Positions 19,501-27,710 of a stretch of 61,021 bases of DNA are shown here, piece by piece. The stretch comes from an uncultured Bacilli bacterium. Its GTDB lineage: Bacteria > Bacillota_I > Bacilli_A > RF39 > UBA660. The number at the start of each line of letters is the position of its first letter. Position 1 is the first letter of the stretch. The position numbers were made by a program, and so were the translations under genes. The stretch lies in the NCBI GenBank assembly GCA_934101275.1, contig CAKOQM010000002.1, positions 1 through 61,021 of the forward strand, written 5' to 3'. The notes under the pieces are model-generated. The model had not been told where the DNA came from. It worked only from the letters and a program-made list of their open reading frames with translations, and searched no databases.

Positions 19501-20548
19501 TTATCAGGAAAAATACATGCATTATAATTTGAATTATGGTCTTGTCAAAGAATTCAATGATAAATTAAAAGAAGATAAAGATTATCAAACATTATGTTCA
19601 GGAATTGTTGTAAATAGTTTAGATGAAAAATATCAAAATGATTTTGCTATAATTTCGCCTAATCTATGCAATTCAGAAACTGGAGAATTAATTTTTGACG
19701 CAAAAGCATTTAATGAACTTGTTGAAAATACCCTATATCGTAATGATATATTAGTTAGTAGAAAGTCTGAAATCAGAACAGGAGAATTTTATGATCAAAA
19801 TCCTTTAAAAAAGGGAAAAGGCAATATTTCTATAAATAAAAACATGCCAGCTAATATCTATGGTGGCTTCAGTAGCGTTAAGCCTTCTTATTTAGTTTTT
19901 GTAAAATATAATGATAAAACAAAATTGATTGGCATTCCAATATATATAGCCTGTGAAGAAAATAAAAATGCAAATATAAAAGCTATTTTTATAAAAGAGC
20001 ACTTGAAATTAAAGGATAATGACACTTTTGAAATAATAAAGGATAAAATTCCATTCGAAACATTAGTTTTACATAAAGAGCAAAAATGTTATATTAAAGG
20101 ATACAGTGTCGCCCATAAAAATTGTGAATTATCAAATGCATGTCAGTTGAAAATATCGAAGGCTTTTATGAAAAAATATAAAGAACTTTTAAGAAAGGTT
20201 TACAAGCGTAATTATGACAATATTACTTCAGAAGATATTCAGGCTGCTATTTCTTTTGTAAATTATTTGTTTAATTGCAAAAAAGATTATCCTTTATTTG
20301 AAGGAAAAATATCAGAACTTGAAATTAATCTTGATGTACAAAATATGTCTTTTGAGCAACTTGCTATTCTTATAAAAAAAGTATTATCAATATATAAATG
20401 TGTAAGTTCTACTGAAAATTTTAAAGATTTGAGCTATAACAAAGATATTGGTAGATTAGGTGATATTAATATAGCTAATCCAATTTTTATTTTTACTTCT
20501 GTAACAGGTTTATATCAAAAAGTAGTTGATTTTTCAGGTGATAAATGA
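16505..20548 (+). CDS. cas9: Cas9 endonuclease, type II-A
   Basis: This encodes 1347 residues, similar to S. pyogenes Cas9. Cas9 cuts target DNA guided by crRNA-tracrRNA. RuvC-I is NIGLDIGTTSVGWAI with Asp9. The Arg-rich bridge helix follows (RRKKRGVRRRYERRRERIRLL). RuvC-II is IMIEMARGNEKK (Glu769) and RuvC-III is YHHAHDAYLAAV (His987, Asp990). The HNH domain has EIDHILPR with His857 flanked by CLYC and CREC cysteine pairs, a likely zinc site absent from S. pyogenes Cas9. A YGGFSSVKPSY segment marks the PAM-interacting region. All catalytic residues are intact. The stop overlaps the cas1 start (ATGA). The PAM cannot be deduced from this window. Confidence 0.97.
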   Translation: MKNYNIGLDIGTTSVGWAIIDDQTNEIMKKKRKSLWGVRLFDEAQTAEDRRKKRGVRRRYERRRERIRLLQEEFKEEINKVDKDFYQKLAETKYNLEKDKINKTIKIKVAPTSITKFDENYKTIYHLRYDLMNSKEQKDIRLVYLALHHIIKYRGNFNYGGKSFNTESIDITSKLEEVFENIRNYCDILEINEDSLDAINYQEILNCLNEETKNDITKKLKEYFKSKEFPVNFANELSNALVGKKFNVGKLFNMELDEKLEINFESTDYEDKSDKIEKLSDYAIELLEEVKELYDEISLKKIFKNSKQISLSGLMIERYDIHQKDLALIKETLKQNRDIYNKFFKTRKNDSKACLYEQYIHNHLTANDFCKELNNCLEKNNMVIEDADFNRRLLNDEILPRITSTENGIFPYGLNRQELVKIIENQGVYYPFLLNKIGEEYKIVKLYDFRIPYYVGPLVSRKKSDNAWLIRRSDGKITPYNFDEVIDKERTAEKFILRMISHCTYLLDECALPNCSLLYNRFKVLNELKQIRINNGSYAEKIPVEQQNIIIEKLFKQTSGSITDKKFREFLQNELGYDFYSDELKITGYSADGKFANNMQSYYDFFGEDGIFKGTDYTKDDAEEIIRWITIFEDKDILKRKVIDAYPELSSAQVKSVLAKKYKGWGRLSKKLLVGLTIKDKETNLPKSIIDLMAETDKNFMQIINDDEYKFDRLIAKENKVSEQEELSYDVVSKLATSPANKRGIYQALKVVQELVQYMGDAPKNIMIEMARGNEKKVRKDDRKKYLQNLYEKIKKENKSVYALYYKNLDSKLKKAEKIDTDKLFLYYLQEGKCLYCMKPIEIEKLGLNDSTYEIDHILPRTLVKDNSWDNRALVCRECNQNKGADLVLKRVIRDNCNTFWKRLNDNKLLSNKKLYRLTRREYSEEDIKGFINRQLVETRQITKHVGHILQSYYPETNVVYYKADISHSYRERYKLYKFRDLNDYHHAHDAYLAAVLGNYQEKYMHYNLNYGLVKEFNDKLKEDKDYQTLCSGIVVNSLDEKYQNDFAIISPNLCNSETGELIFDAKAFNELVENTLYRNDILVSRKSEIRTGEFYDQNPLKKGKGNISINKNMPANIYGGFSSVKPSYLVFVKYNDKTKLIGIPIYIACEENKNANIKAIFIKEHLKLKDNDTFEIIKDKIPFETLVLHKEQKCYIKGYSVAHKNCELSNACQLKISKAFMKKYKELLRKVYKRNYDNITSEDIQAAISFVNYLFNCKKDYPLFEGKISELEINLDVQNMSFEQLAILIKKVLSIYKCVSSTENFKDLSYNKDIGRLGDINIANPIFIFTSVTGLYQKVVDFSGDK

Positions 20549-21417
20549 GTTTTCGAACAGTAGTAATATCTAGACAATCTAAAATAAGTTATAAAAACAG
20601 ATATTTAGTAGTTAAAAGGGATAATGATGAAAAATATGTTCATTTATCGGAAATAGATACGATAGTGGTTGATTCTGTATCGGTATCTATTTCTGCCTAT
20701 CTTTTAAGAGAACTTGCTGACGCCAAAATTAATATCATTTTTTGCGATGAAAATCATAATCCTTTTGGTGAACTTAAGCCTTATTACTCAAGACATAATT
20801 CAAGCAAAATAATAAAGAAACAAATTAATTGGTCAGAGAAAAAGAAAAATGAATTATGGGCGAAAATTGTTAAAAATAAAATAACCAACCAAGCCTTGTT
20901 TTTAAAAAAACTTCATGATGACAAATACGAGTTAGTTTTAAGTTATGTTGATGAGGTAACAATAGGTGACAAAACTAATAGAGAGGGCCATGCAGCTAAA
21001 GTATACTTTAACTGTTTATTTGGTAAGAGTTTTTCTAGAGATGATAACAATGTAATAAATAGTGCTTTAAATTATGGCTATTCTGTTTTATTGTCAACTA
21101 TTAATAAAGAAGTTATTGTTAACGGGTTTTTAACTCAATTGGGAATTCATCACAAAAATGAATTTAATGAGTTTAATTTAAGCTGTGATTTAATGGAGCC
21201 GTTTCGAGTTATCATTGATAATTTTGTATATTATAACCAAGCTAGAGAATTTAATACAAACTATAAAATGGACATTATTAATATTTTCAATACAACATTT
21301 AAATACCAAAATAAGACTTATACTTTAAAAGATATATTAAGCATGTATGTTAAAAATACTTTAAATATTATGAATGGTGACGAAGAATATAGGGATTTTA
21401 TATATTATGAGGGATAG
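20545..21417 (+). CDS. cas1: Cas1 integrase
   Basis: This encodes 290 residues, normal for type II Cas1, the integrase subunit that inserts new spacers. Conserved elements include TIVVDSVSVSISAYLL, REGHAAKVYF with the metal-binding Glu, and LGIHHKNEFNEFNLSCDLMEPFR with the conserved His and acidic residues. It begins in a 4-base overlap with cas9 and ends inside cas2, so the four cas genes form one coupled operon. Confidence 0.96.
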   Translation: MSFRTVVISRQSKISYKNRYLVVKRDNDEKYVHLSEIDTIVVDSVSVSISAYLLRELADAKINIIFCDENHNPFGELKPYYSRHNSSKIIKKQINWSEKKKNELWAKIVKNKITNQALFLKKLHDDKYELVLSYVDEVTIGDKTNREGHAAKVYFNCLFGKSFSRDDNNVINSALNYGYSVLLSTINKEVIVNGFLTQLGIHHKNEFNEFNLSCDLMEPFRVIIDNFVYYNQAREFNTNYKMDIINIFNTTFKYQNKTYTLKDILSMYVKNTLNIMNGDEEYRDFIYYEG

Positions 21418-21727
21418 AGTTGTGCGGACAATAGTGTTTTTTGATTTACCAAATGTATATTCGAGTGATAAAAGAAATTATAATAAGTTTAGAAAATATC
21501 TTTTAAACGAAGGATTTATTATGATGCAAGAATCTGTATATTCAAAGTTAGTATTAAATAATAATCAATCTGATTTACTTATGAAACGTTTAAAAAAGAA
21601 TGCACCTAAGAAAGGCTTAATACAGGTTTTAACTATAACGGAACAGCAATATTCTAAAATCGAGTATATTATTGGTCAAGGCCAAAGTAAAATTGTAAAT
21701 AATGAAGATAGGTTGGTTATTTTATGA
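21407..21727 (+). CDS. cas2: Cas2 adaptation protein
   Basis: This encodes 106 residues from the ATG at 21407. The N-terminus MRDRVVRTIVFFDLPNV matches Cas2, with the conserved Asp in FFDLP, followed by FRKYLLNEGFIMMQESVYSKL. An upstream in-frame start at 21374 would add 11 residues unlike the family and is rejected. Cas2 dimers bridge Cas1 dimers during spacer integration. It overlaps cas1 by 11 bases and csn2 by 4 (ATGA). Confidence 0.95.
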   Translation: MRDRVVRTIVFFDLPNVYSSDKRNYNKFRKYLLNEGFIMMQESVYSKLVLNNNQSDLLMKRLKKNAPKKGLIQVLTITEQQYSKIEYIIGQGQSKIVNNEDRLVIL

Positions 21728-22398
21728 ATTTAAATGTTAAATATTTTGATAATACGATAGTCTTTAATAAAGAATTTATTAATGTTTTAGAAATTGAAAA
21801 TAAAAAATATTTTTATCGATTTATTAAAGATTTGTATTATATTAGTTTTAGTAACATAACAGAGGATGCTCATTTTTTTGAAAATGAAAAAGAAATTAAT
21901 ATGTCAAATAAATTAAGAATATATGTTGATTTTTTTGACTTTCAATTTGATTCTAAGAAATATGTTAATGATATTTCTAAATATGTGTCAGCAAATATAA
22001 GTGATGATGATAAAAGTAGTCTTGTTGCTCTTTATAATAAAATGGTTAAACAGTATAGTAAAATTTTAAATGATGCTGAAATCCCTCTTAGGATAGAAAG
22101 TGAATTTAGTGTTGATAACTTAAATAAATTAATGAAAATATCCATTGATAATAAAGAAGACCTGCTTGATAATTTACTATTATTAATAGATTTAGAAAAA
22201 GCATTAAAATTAAACAATTTACTCATTTTTGTTAACTTGAAACAGTATTTATCTAAGGATGAATTAAGTGAATTATATAAGTATTCTATTTATAACGAAG
22301 TTATTATTTTTCTTATTGATTCTCAAAGTTACGGAGTATGCCTCAATTATGAAAAGAAGCATATTATTGATGAAAATTTGGATGAGTTTGTGTTATAA
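21724..22398 (+). CDS. csn2: Csn2, type II-A adaptation protein
   Basis: This encodes 224 residues, the size of the short Csn2 form. Csn2 is a DNA-end-binding ring protein required for spacer acquisition, and its presence defines subtype II-A. Sequence similarity is modest, as is usual for the family. Position after cas2, the ATGA overlap, the length and the C-terminal pattern (LLIFVNLKQYLSKDELSEL, then a beta strand with VIIFLIDSQ) support the call. The last codons contain the -10 box of the array promoter. Confidence 0.85.
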   Translation: MNLNVKYFDNTIVFNKEFINVLEIENKKYFYRFIKDLYYISFSNITEDAHFFENEKEINMSNKLRIYVDFFDFQFDSKKYVNDISKYVSANISDDDKSSLVALYNKMVKQYSKILNDAEIPLRIESEFSVDNLNKLMKISIDNKEDLLDNLLLLIDLEKALKLNNLLIFVNLKQYLSKDELSELYKYSIYNEVIIFLIDSQSYGVCLNYEKKHIIDENLDEFVL

Positions 22399-22470
22399 TT
22401 TAATCAGATGACATGAATACCATTTGGACTAATATTGTTCTATGGATATTAGGACACAGGATTAATTTGA
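22391..22470 (+). promoter_or_regulatory. CRISPR leader with extended -10 promoter
   Basis: TGT-TATAAT (22391-22399) is an extended -10 at the very end of csn2; no strong -35 is visible. The 71-bp leader holds two segments complementary to the repeat: AATACCATTT (22416-22425) and TTAGGACACAG (22449-22459). The first repeat starts at 22471. Confidence 0.6.
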
Positions 22471-24353
22471 GTTTTAGTTCTGTGTCATCCTAAATGGTAT
22501 TAAAACTCATCGGTTTACTCATAGAATCCACCTAGAGGTTTTAGTTCTGTGTCATCCTAAATGGTATTAAAACAATAATTGAAGAACAACCATATTGTCA
22601 ATTGTTTTAGTTCTGTGTCATCCTAAATGGTATTAAAACATTATTCTAAAATCACAACCTCCACAACCTGTTTTAGTTCTGTGTCATCCTAAATGGTATT
22701 AAAACCATTATTTTAGTGGTTTACATATGTGTAATGTTTTAGTTCTGTGTCATCCTAAATGGTATTAAAACAGTGATGTTTCTTTCTAAGATAGTATTTA
22801 TGTTTTAGTTCTGTGTCATCCTAAATGGTATTAAAACAAATCCTAATGCTATTGTAATCAAATATGGTTTTAGTTCTGTGTCATCCTAAATGGTATTAAA
22901 ACTGAGTTGGATAATAAAATAAATAAAGCTATGTTTTAGTTCTGTGTCATCCTAAATGGTATTAAAACTACTACAGGGCTACGATTCAAAGTATCATTGT
23001 TTTAGTTCTGTGTCATCCTAAATGGTATTAAAACTTATCCTTTCTAGCGTTTTACCCCTCGCCAGTTTTAGTTCTGTGTCATCCTAAATGGTATTAAAAC
23101 CCACTAAGTAATTGTACTTTAGAACCGTTAGTTTTAGTTCTGTGTCATCCTAAATGGTATTAAAACAAGAAAACGGCGTTATTAAGTATGGTTTTGGTTT
23201 TAGTTCTGTGTCATCCTAAATGGTATTAAAACATTATTCTAAAATCACAACCTCCACAACCTGTTTTAGTTCTGTGTCATCCTAAATGGTATTAAAACCA
23301 TTATTTTAGTGGTTTACATATGTGTAATGTTTTAGTTCTGTGTCATCCTAAATGGTATTAAAACAGTGATGTTTCTTTCTAAGATAGTATTTATGTTTTA
23401 GTTCTGTGTCATCCTAAATGGTATTAAAACAAATCCTAATGCTATTGTAATCAAATATGGTTTTAGTTCTGTGTCATCCTAAATGGTATTAAAACTGAGT
23501 TGGATAATAAAATAAATAAAGCTATGTTTTAGTTCTGTGTCATCCTAAATGGTATTAAAACTACTACAGGGCTACGATTCAAAGTATCATTGTTTTAGTT
23601 CTGTGTCATCCTAAATGGTATTAAAACTTATCCTTTCTAGCGTTTTACCCCTCGCCAGTTTTAGTTCTGTGTCATCCTAAATGGTATTAAAACCCACTAA
23701 GTAATTGTACTTTAGAACCGTTAGTTTTAGTTCTGTGTCATCCTAAATGGTATTAAAACCTGTGTTGCCTTCTTTGTCTTTTAAAACCAGTTTTAGTTCT
23801 GTGTCATCCTAAATGGTATTAAAACAATGGTATATAGTTTATCAATATTAGCATTGTTTTAGTTCTGTGTCATCCTAAATGGTATTAAAACAAAATTTGT
23901 CCGAGATGTAAAAAACCTTATGTTTTAGTTCTGTGTCATCCTAAATGGTATTAAAACGGCACTTTTATTGAAAGTTTTGAGGAATTTGTTTTAGTTCTGT
24001 GTCATCCTAAATGGTATTAAAACTATCGTTTTCGTAAAAGTATAGGTCGCCGTGTTTTAGTTCTGTGTCATCCTAAATGGTATTAAAACTAAGGGAGCAA
24101 TTATAATTAAAATGGAAAAGTTTTAGTTCTGTGTCATCCTAAATGGTATTAAAACACCAATCATTGAAGAACAATTAAGACTTTTGTTTTAGTTCTGTGT
24201 CATCCTAAATGGTATTAAAACACCGGAAATTATACAGTTTGTTATGGATTTGTTTTAGTTCTGTGTCATCCTAAATGGTATTAAAACTATCGACTTTTAA
24301 AGTTCCAGTTCCTTCTAGTTTTAGTTCTGTGTCATCTCAAATGGTATTGACTC
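22471..24353 (+). CRISPR. Type II-A CRISPR array: 29 repeats, 28 spacers
   Basis: Repeats are 36 bp, begin GTTTTAGTTCTGTGTC and end AAATGGTATTAAAAC. Spacers are 30 bp except the first (31) and two copies of one spacer (29). Repeats 1-28 read as identical. The last repeat (24318-24353) is degenerate: CT becomes TC in the middle and the end reads TTGACTC, marking the leader-distal end. Orientation follows from the degenerate end, the cas genes upstream and the tracrRNA anti-repeat, so crRNAs are read from the + strand. Eight spacers occur twice, leaving 20 distinct sequences. No spacer was seen to match elsewhere in the window. Confidence 0.98.
22640..23723 (+). repeat. Duplicated eight-spacer block within the CRISPR array
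   Basis: Spacers 3-10 (22640-23130) recur in the same order and with identical sequence as spacers 12-19 (23233-23723), both 491 bp long. They are separated by one single-copy spacer (23167-23196). Even the 29-bp spacer is duplicated at its odd length. Confidence 0.95.
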
Positions 24354-24461
24354 CCAGTGTTAATTGTATTTATAACTTAGCAAGTTAGAGAAATACAGTG
24401 CATTCAAAAAGCACCACAAAATAGAAATTTTTTCTACACTGCGGTACCTTTAAATGATATG

Positions 24462-24489
24462 AAAAAAGTAGTCATTATTTCTGACTACT
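24462..24489 (-). terminator. Intrinsic terminator (minus strand) of the small ORF
   Basis: On the - strand, AGTAGTCA pairs with TGACTACT and is followed by six Ts. The 5' arm lies in the last codons of the ORF ending at 24475. Confidence 0.75.
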
Positions 24490-24717
24490 CTTGCCTGTAC
24501 TTTCTGTCGCATTATAGTTATATCTTTTGTTTATTTTTTCTGACTCTCTTTCAAACATTTCTTTGCATTCTTCATCTGTTATCTTCTCAGTAACTTTTAT
24601 ACAATGTATTAGTGTTTTAAGAGCTTCAATTTCCTCTTCTCTTGTCATGGTAAATTCGCCACACTTTTCAAATTTAAGTTCTTCTTTTAATAAAAATTTT
24701 TGTCTTTCTGTCATCAT
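24475..24717 (-). CDS. Small charged helical protein, unknown function
   Basis: This encodes about 80 residues from the ATG at 24717, which is preceded by a strong GGGAGGAAAGG ribosome binding site. A longer reading from 24741 starts upstream of that site and is less likely. The protein is rich in Glu and Lys and predicted helical, with no membrane segment and no family recognised. It sits between the end of the CRISPR array and the ATPase gene, reads towards the array and has its own terminator. Confidence 0.55.
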   Translation of the reverse strand: MMTERQKFLLKEELKFEKCGEFTMTREEEIEALKTLIHCIKVTEKITDEECKEMFERESEKINKRYNYNATESTGKSSQK

Positions 24718-24756
24718 ATTACCTTTCCTCCCATAGTACATGAAATATACAATGCT

Positions 24757-25944
24757 TTAAATTTTTCTTTTTAGTAACCAATAAATGATATTTTCATGAA
24801 TAATATTATCTGTTGAGTAATTATTTCGATCCATTGATAAAATATATTTGGGACAATCATCTGTTATCTTTTGTAATGTGTTTATTTTTTTTTGAGAATT
24901 TTCAGCTTGGGAAAGTAAAAATTCAACTTGAATGTACATTTTTTCACCATATTTACTGGCTACAAAATCAATGGTTTCATTTTGAATCATACCGGTTATA
25001 ACATCGTATCCAAAAATAATAAGTTCGTTATAAACAATATTTTTTAAAAGGGCTACATAGTTAGTCTTTTTTTGTTTATTAAAAATGGTGTTGAGACCTA
25101 AATCACTTAAATAATAACGATTTCTTCTTTGTAAAGTCTTATTTCTTTCAATATCGTAAGTTGGTACTTTAATAAGAAATTGAACTTCTTCCGCATATTT
25201 TAAACATTCATAAATAGTTTTAGAAGAAATAGCAATGTTCTTTTCCTTAAAGAAATTTATGATTTCAGTGGCAGAAAACATTTGGCTGGTGTTTGCAATT
25301 AAATAATCTAAAACAGTTAAAAGTAAATTAATGTCTTTGATAGAATTTTTTTTAATAATTTCGTCAAAGATAATAGCTTCAAAGGTATCTTTTAAATAGG
25401 TTTCTATTTCTTCTTTATTTTGAAGTTTAAATTTATGAGGTAAACCTCCCCATAAAAGATAGGTGTTAAATTCTTGTTCTATTAATTGTTTATTAGTGGT
25501 TTGTTTTAGATTAATGATTTCATTAAAAGATATGGCTTCAATATTAAAAAGATGAATATATGGTTGTAAATCAGTCAAAAGTTTATCTATCAATTCATTT
25601 TTTACGGAAGTTGTAACAAAAATAGATAAAACGTTAGTTTTTAAAAAATCTTTTAAAACATTGACACTATTAGAAATGTTTTGAATTTCATCAATGAAAA
25701 GATAATATGTGTTTTCATCTTTGATATTTTTAAAAACTTCTTCTTTTAAGTCAAAATTAGAACTTACTTTTTCCGTATCAATGTAAATAAGATGACTTTT
25801 GTCAATGTTTTGACAGAGTAATTCCTCTTTAATAAGTTTTAGTAAAGTAGATTTTCCACATCTTTTTAAGCCTTTTAACATTTTAATGTCAATAAAATGA
25901 TAAAAAGTACGAATTTGATTTAAATAAATTTCTCTTGGTAACAT
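24757..25944 (-). CDS. AAA-type ATPase with DUF4143 domain
   Basis: This encodes 395 residues. The N-terminal ATPase (AAA_14) has the P-loop LKRCGKSTLLKL and Walker B YYLFIDEIQNI. The C-terminal part (from about residue 190) is a winged-helix plus DUF4143 region with YLLWGGLP, the family hallmark, and a nuclease-like strand pattern (VDFVASKYGEKMYIQVEF). These solitary ATPases are common in gut bacteria and archaea and often multicopy; their role is not established. It lies in an accessory segment beside an IS remnant. Confidence 0.85.
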   Translation of the reverse strand: MLPREIYLNQIRTFYHFIDIKMLKGLKRCGKSTLLKLIKEELLCQNIDKSHLIYIDTEKVSSNFDLKEEVFKNIKDENTYYLFIDEIQNISNSVNVLKDFLKTNVLSIFVTTSVKNELIDKLLTDLQPYIHLFNIEAISFNEIINLKQTTNKQLIEQEFNTYLLWGGLPHKFKLQNKEEIETYLKDTFEAIIFDEIIKKNSIKDINLLLTVLDYLIANTSQMFSATEIINFFKEKNIAISSKTIYECLKYAEEVQFLIKVPTYDIERNKTLQRRNRYYLSDLGLNTIFNKQKKTNYVALLKNIVYNELIIFGYDVITGMIQNETIDFVASKYGEKMYIQVEFLLSQAENSQKKINTLQKITDDCPKYILSMDRNNYSTDNIIHENIIYWLLKRKI

Positions 25945-26010
25945 AATTATCCTCCATTCTTACCTTAATGATAGCATACATAGAAGTAAAAATTCAATTA
26001 GTTTTCTTGA

Positions 26011-26406
26011 AAGAAAAAAGTTTATTATTTATTAAAAGATGATGTTATAAAAATTGTACGATTATATTTTTTAAGATGGCGAATAGAAGAATATTTTAGA
26101 GCAAAAAAGCAAATATATGATTTTGAAAATATAAGACTTAGGACATTAAAAGGGGTGAATAATTTTAATTTATTTTTAACGATATATTTAGGACATATTA
26201 ATCAGTTGGCAGAAGAAATAAATTCAAAATTATTAAATATCAAAATAATTGAAGAAAGCAAATCATTGCGTGGAAAAGTCATAATATGGATGAATCAATT
26301 TGCAAGAGAAATTAAAAATATTTTAGCTTTTACTCATAAAGGAATAAAAGAATTCAAAAAAATAGAAACAGGATTGAAGCATAGGCAATTACAGTTAAAA
26401 CTTTAA
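26011..26406 (+). pseudogene. IS4-type transposase, C-terminal remnant
   Basis: After an in-frame stop at 26008-26010 the frame reads VYYLLKDDVIKIVRLYFLRWRIEEYFRAKK and continues to a stop at 26404-26406. The Y-x2-R-x3-E-x6-K pattern (YFLRWRIEEYFRAKK) is the C-terminal signature of IS4-family DDE transposases. The first two catalytic Asp regions and a start codon are missing, and no terminal inverted repeats were recognised. The element is dead. The 217 bases after it hold only the prfB promoter. Confidence 0.75.
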
Positions 26407-26565
26407 ATGCTTAACTAATTTAGGATTTTAAAAAGAACATCATGGATGTTCTGCTTTAGCATGCTTAAATTTATAAAAAAGAATAATAAAACTCCAGAAT
26501 TACAGAATTGTACAAAAACTAAGTATTCTATTTGGTAAAATACCGAAACTCAAATTCATCCATAG

Positions 26566-26595
26566 TTGCGAACAAAGTTTTTGTTGTGATATACT
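26566..26595 (+). promoter_or_regulatory. prfB promoter
   Basis: TTGCGA (26566-26571), an 18-bp spacer and TATACT (26590-26595) preceded by TGA (extended -10), 28 bp before the ATG. Confidence 0.6.
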
Positions 26596-26623
26596 AAAAA
26601 TAGCTAAAGAAAGAGGAAATGCT

Positions 26624-27710
26624 ATGAATCGAAATGAAATCAAAGATAGTTTACTTGGTTTACAAGCTAAAATAGATACTATTGGGAGGTCTCTTTGACT
26701 TAGAGGAAAAAGAAAAAACAATATTTGCTTTAAAAGAAGAAACGACAAAAGAAGATTTCTGGCAAGATATTAATCACGCTAATGAAATAAATAAGAATAT
26801 TGCTAGATTAGAAAAAATAGTTTCTCTTGTTAAAACTATCAAAGAAGAGGTTAATGATACTTTAGAGTTAGTCGAATTAATGACAGATGAAGAACTTTCT
26901 AGTATTGATTTAGAATCAATGACCGAAAAAGTAAGTGAACTTGAGATAGATACTCTTTTAGGTGGCGAATATGATGATTTACCATGCTACTTAGAAATTC
27001 ACCCTGGAGCTGGGGGAACCGAATCTTGTGATTGGGCTTCTATGCTTCTTCGGATGTATGAAATGTTTTGCGAAAAAAATAATTTCCATTATGAAGTAAT
27101 TGAAGAACAAAAAGGAGAAGAAGCGGGTCTTAAAAGTGCTACGATTAAAATAACAGGTGACTATGCTTATGGCTACTTAAAAAATGAAAGTGGTGTACAT
27201 CGTCTTGTCCGTATTTCTCCTTTTGATTCAGGAGGTCGGAGACACACTTCTTTTGCTTCTGTAAGCGTTATTCCAGAATATAACAAAGATATTGATATTG
27301 AGATTAAAGAAAGTGATTTAAAAATAGATGTTTATCATTCAAGTGGGGCTGGAGGACAAAGTGTTAATACTTCTAATTCAGCGGTTCGTATTACCCATTT
27401 GCCCACTAAGACAGTTGTAACGTGTCAAAATGAACGTAGCCAATTAAAAAATAAAGAACAAGCTTTAAAAATTTTGAAAAGTAAATTATATCAAAAAGAA
27501 AGATTAAGATTAGAACAAGAAAAGAATAACTTGAAGGGAACTATTTCTGCTATTGATTTTGGAAGTCAAATTAGAAACTATGTTTTAGAGCCATATAAAT
27601 TAATTAAAGATTTAAGAAGCGGCTATGAAACAAGTAATGTCGACAAAGTGTTAAATGGGGATATTTTACCTATTTTAGAATCTTTATTGAGGGTACAAAA
27701 TGAAAACTAA
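26624..27710 (+). CDS. prfB: Peptide chain release factor 2, programmed +1 frameshift
   Basis: The product is about 361 residues. Translation starts at the ATG at 26624 (AAGAGGAAA upstream) and runs 24 codons to CTT TGA C at 26693-26699. There the ribosome shifts +1 to continue GAC TTA GAG. The stimulatory Shine-Dalgarno-like GGGAGG (26684-26689) precedes the shift site at the usual distance. The GGQ peptidyl hydrolysis loop (HSSGAGGQSVN) and the rest of RF2 follow. RF2 recognises UGA and UAA, and the in-frame UGA senses RF2 level, giving autoregulation. It overlaps the next gene by 11 bases. Confidence 0.95.

Noticed and set aside
22471..24353. Self-targeting spacers against genes in this window
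   Set aside because: Reading the 20 distinct spacers against the window by eye showed no convincing match; a proper alignment search of the whole genome would be needed to exclude it.
26500..26748. Minus-strand ORF across the prfB start
   Set aside because: It is antisense to the prfB promoter and frameshift site, with no supporting signals.
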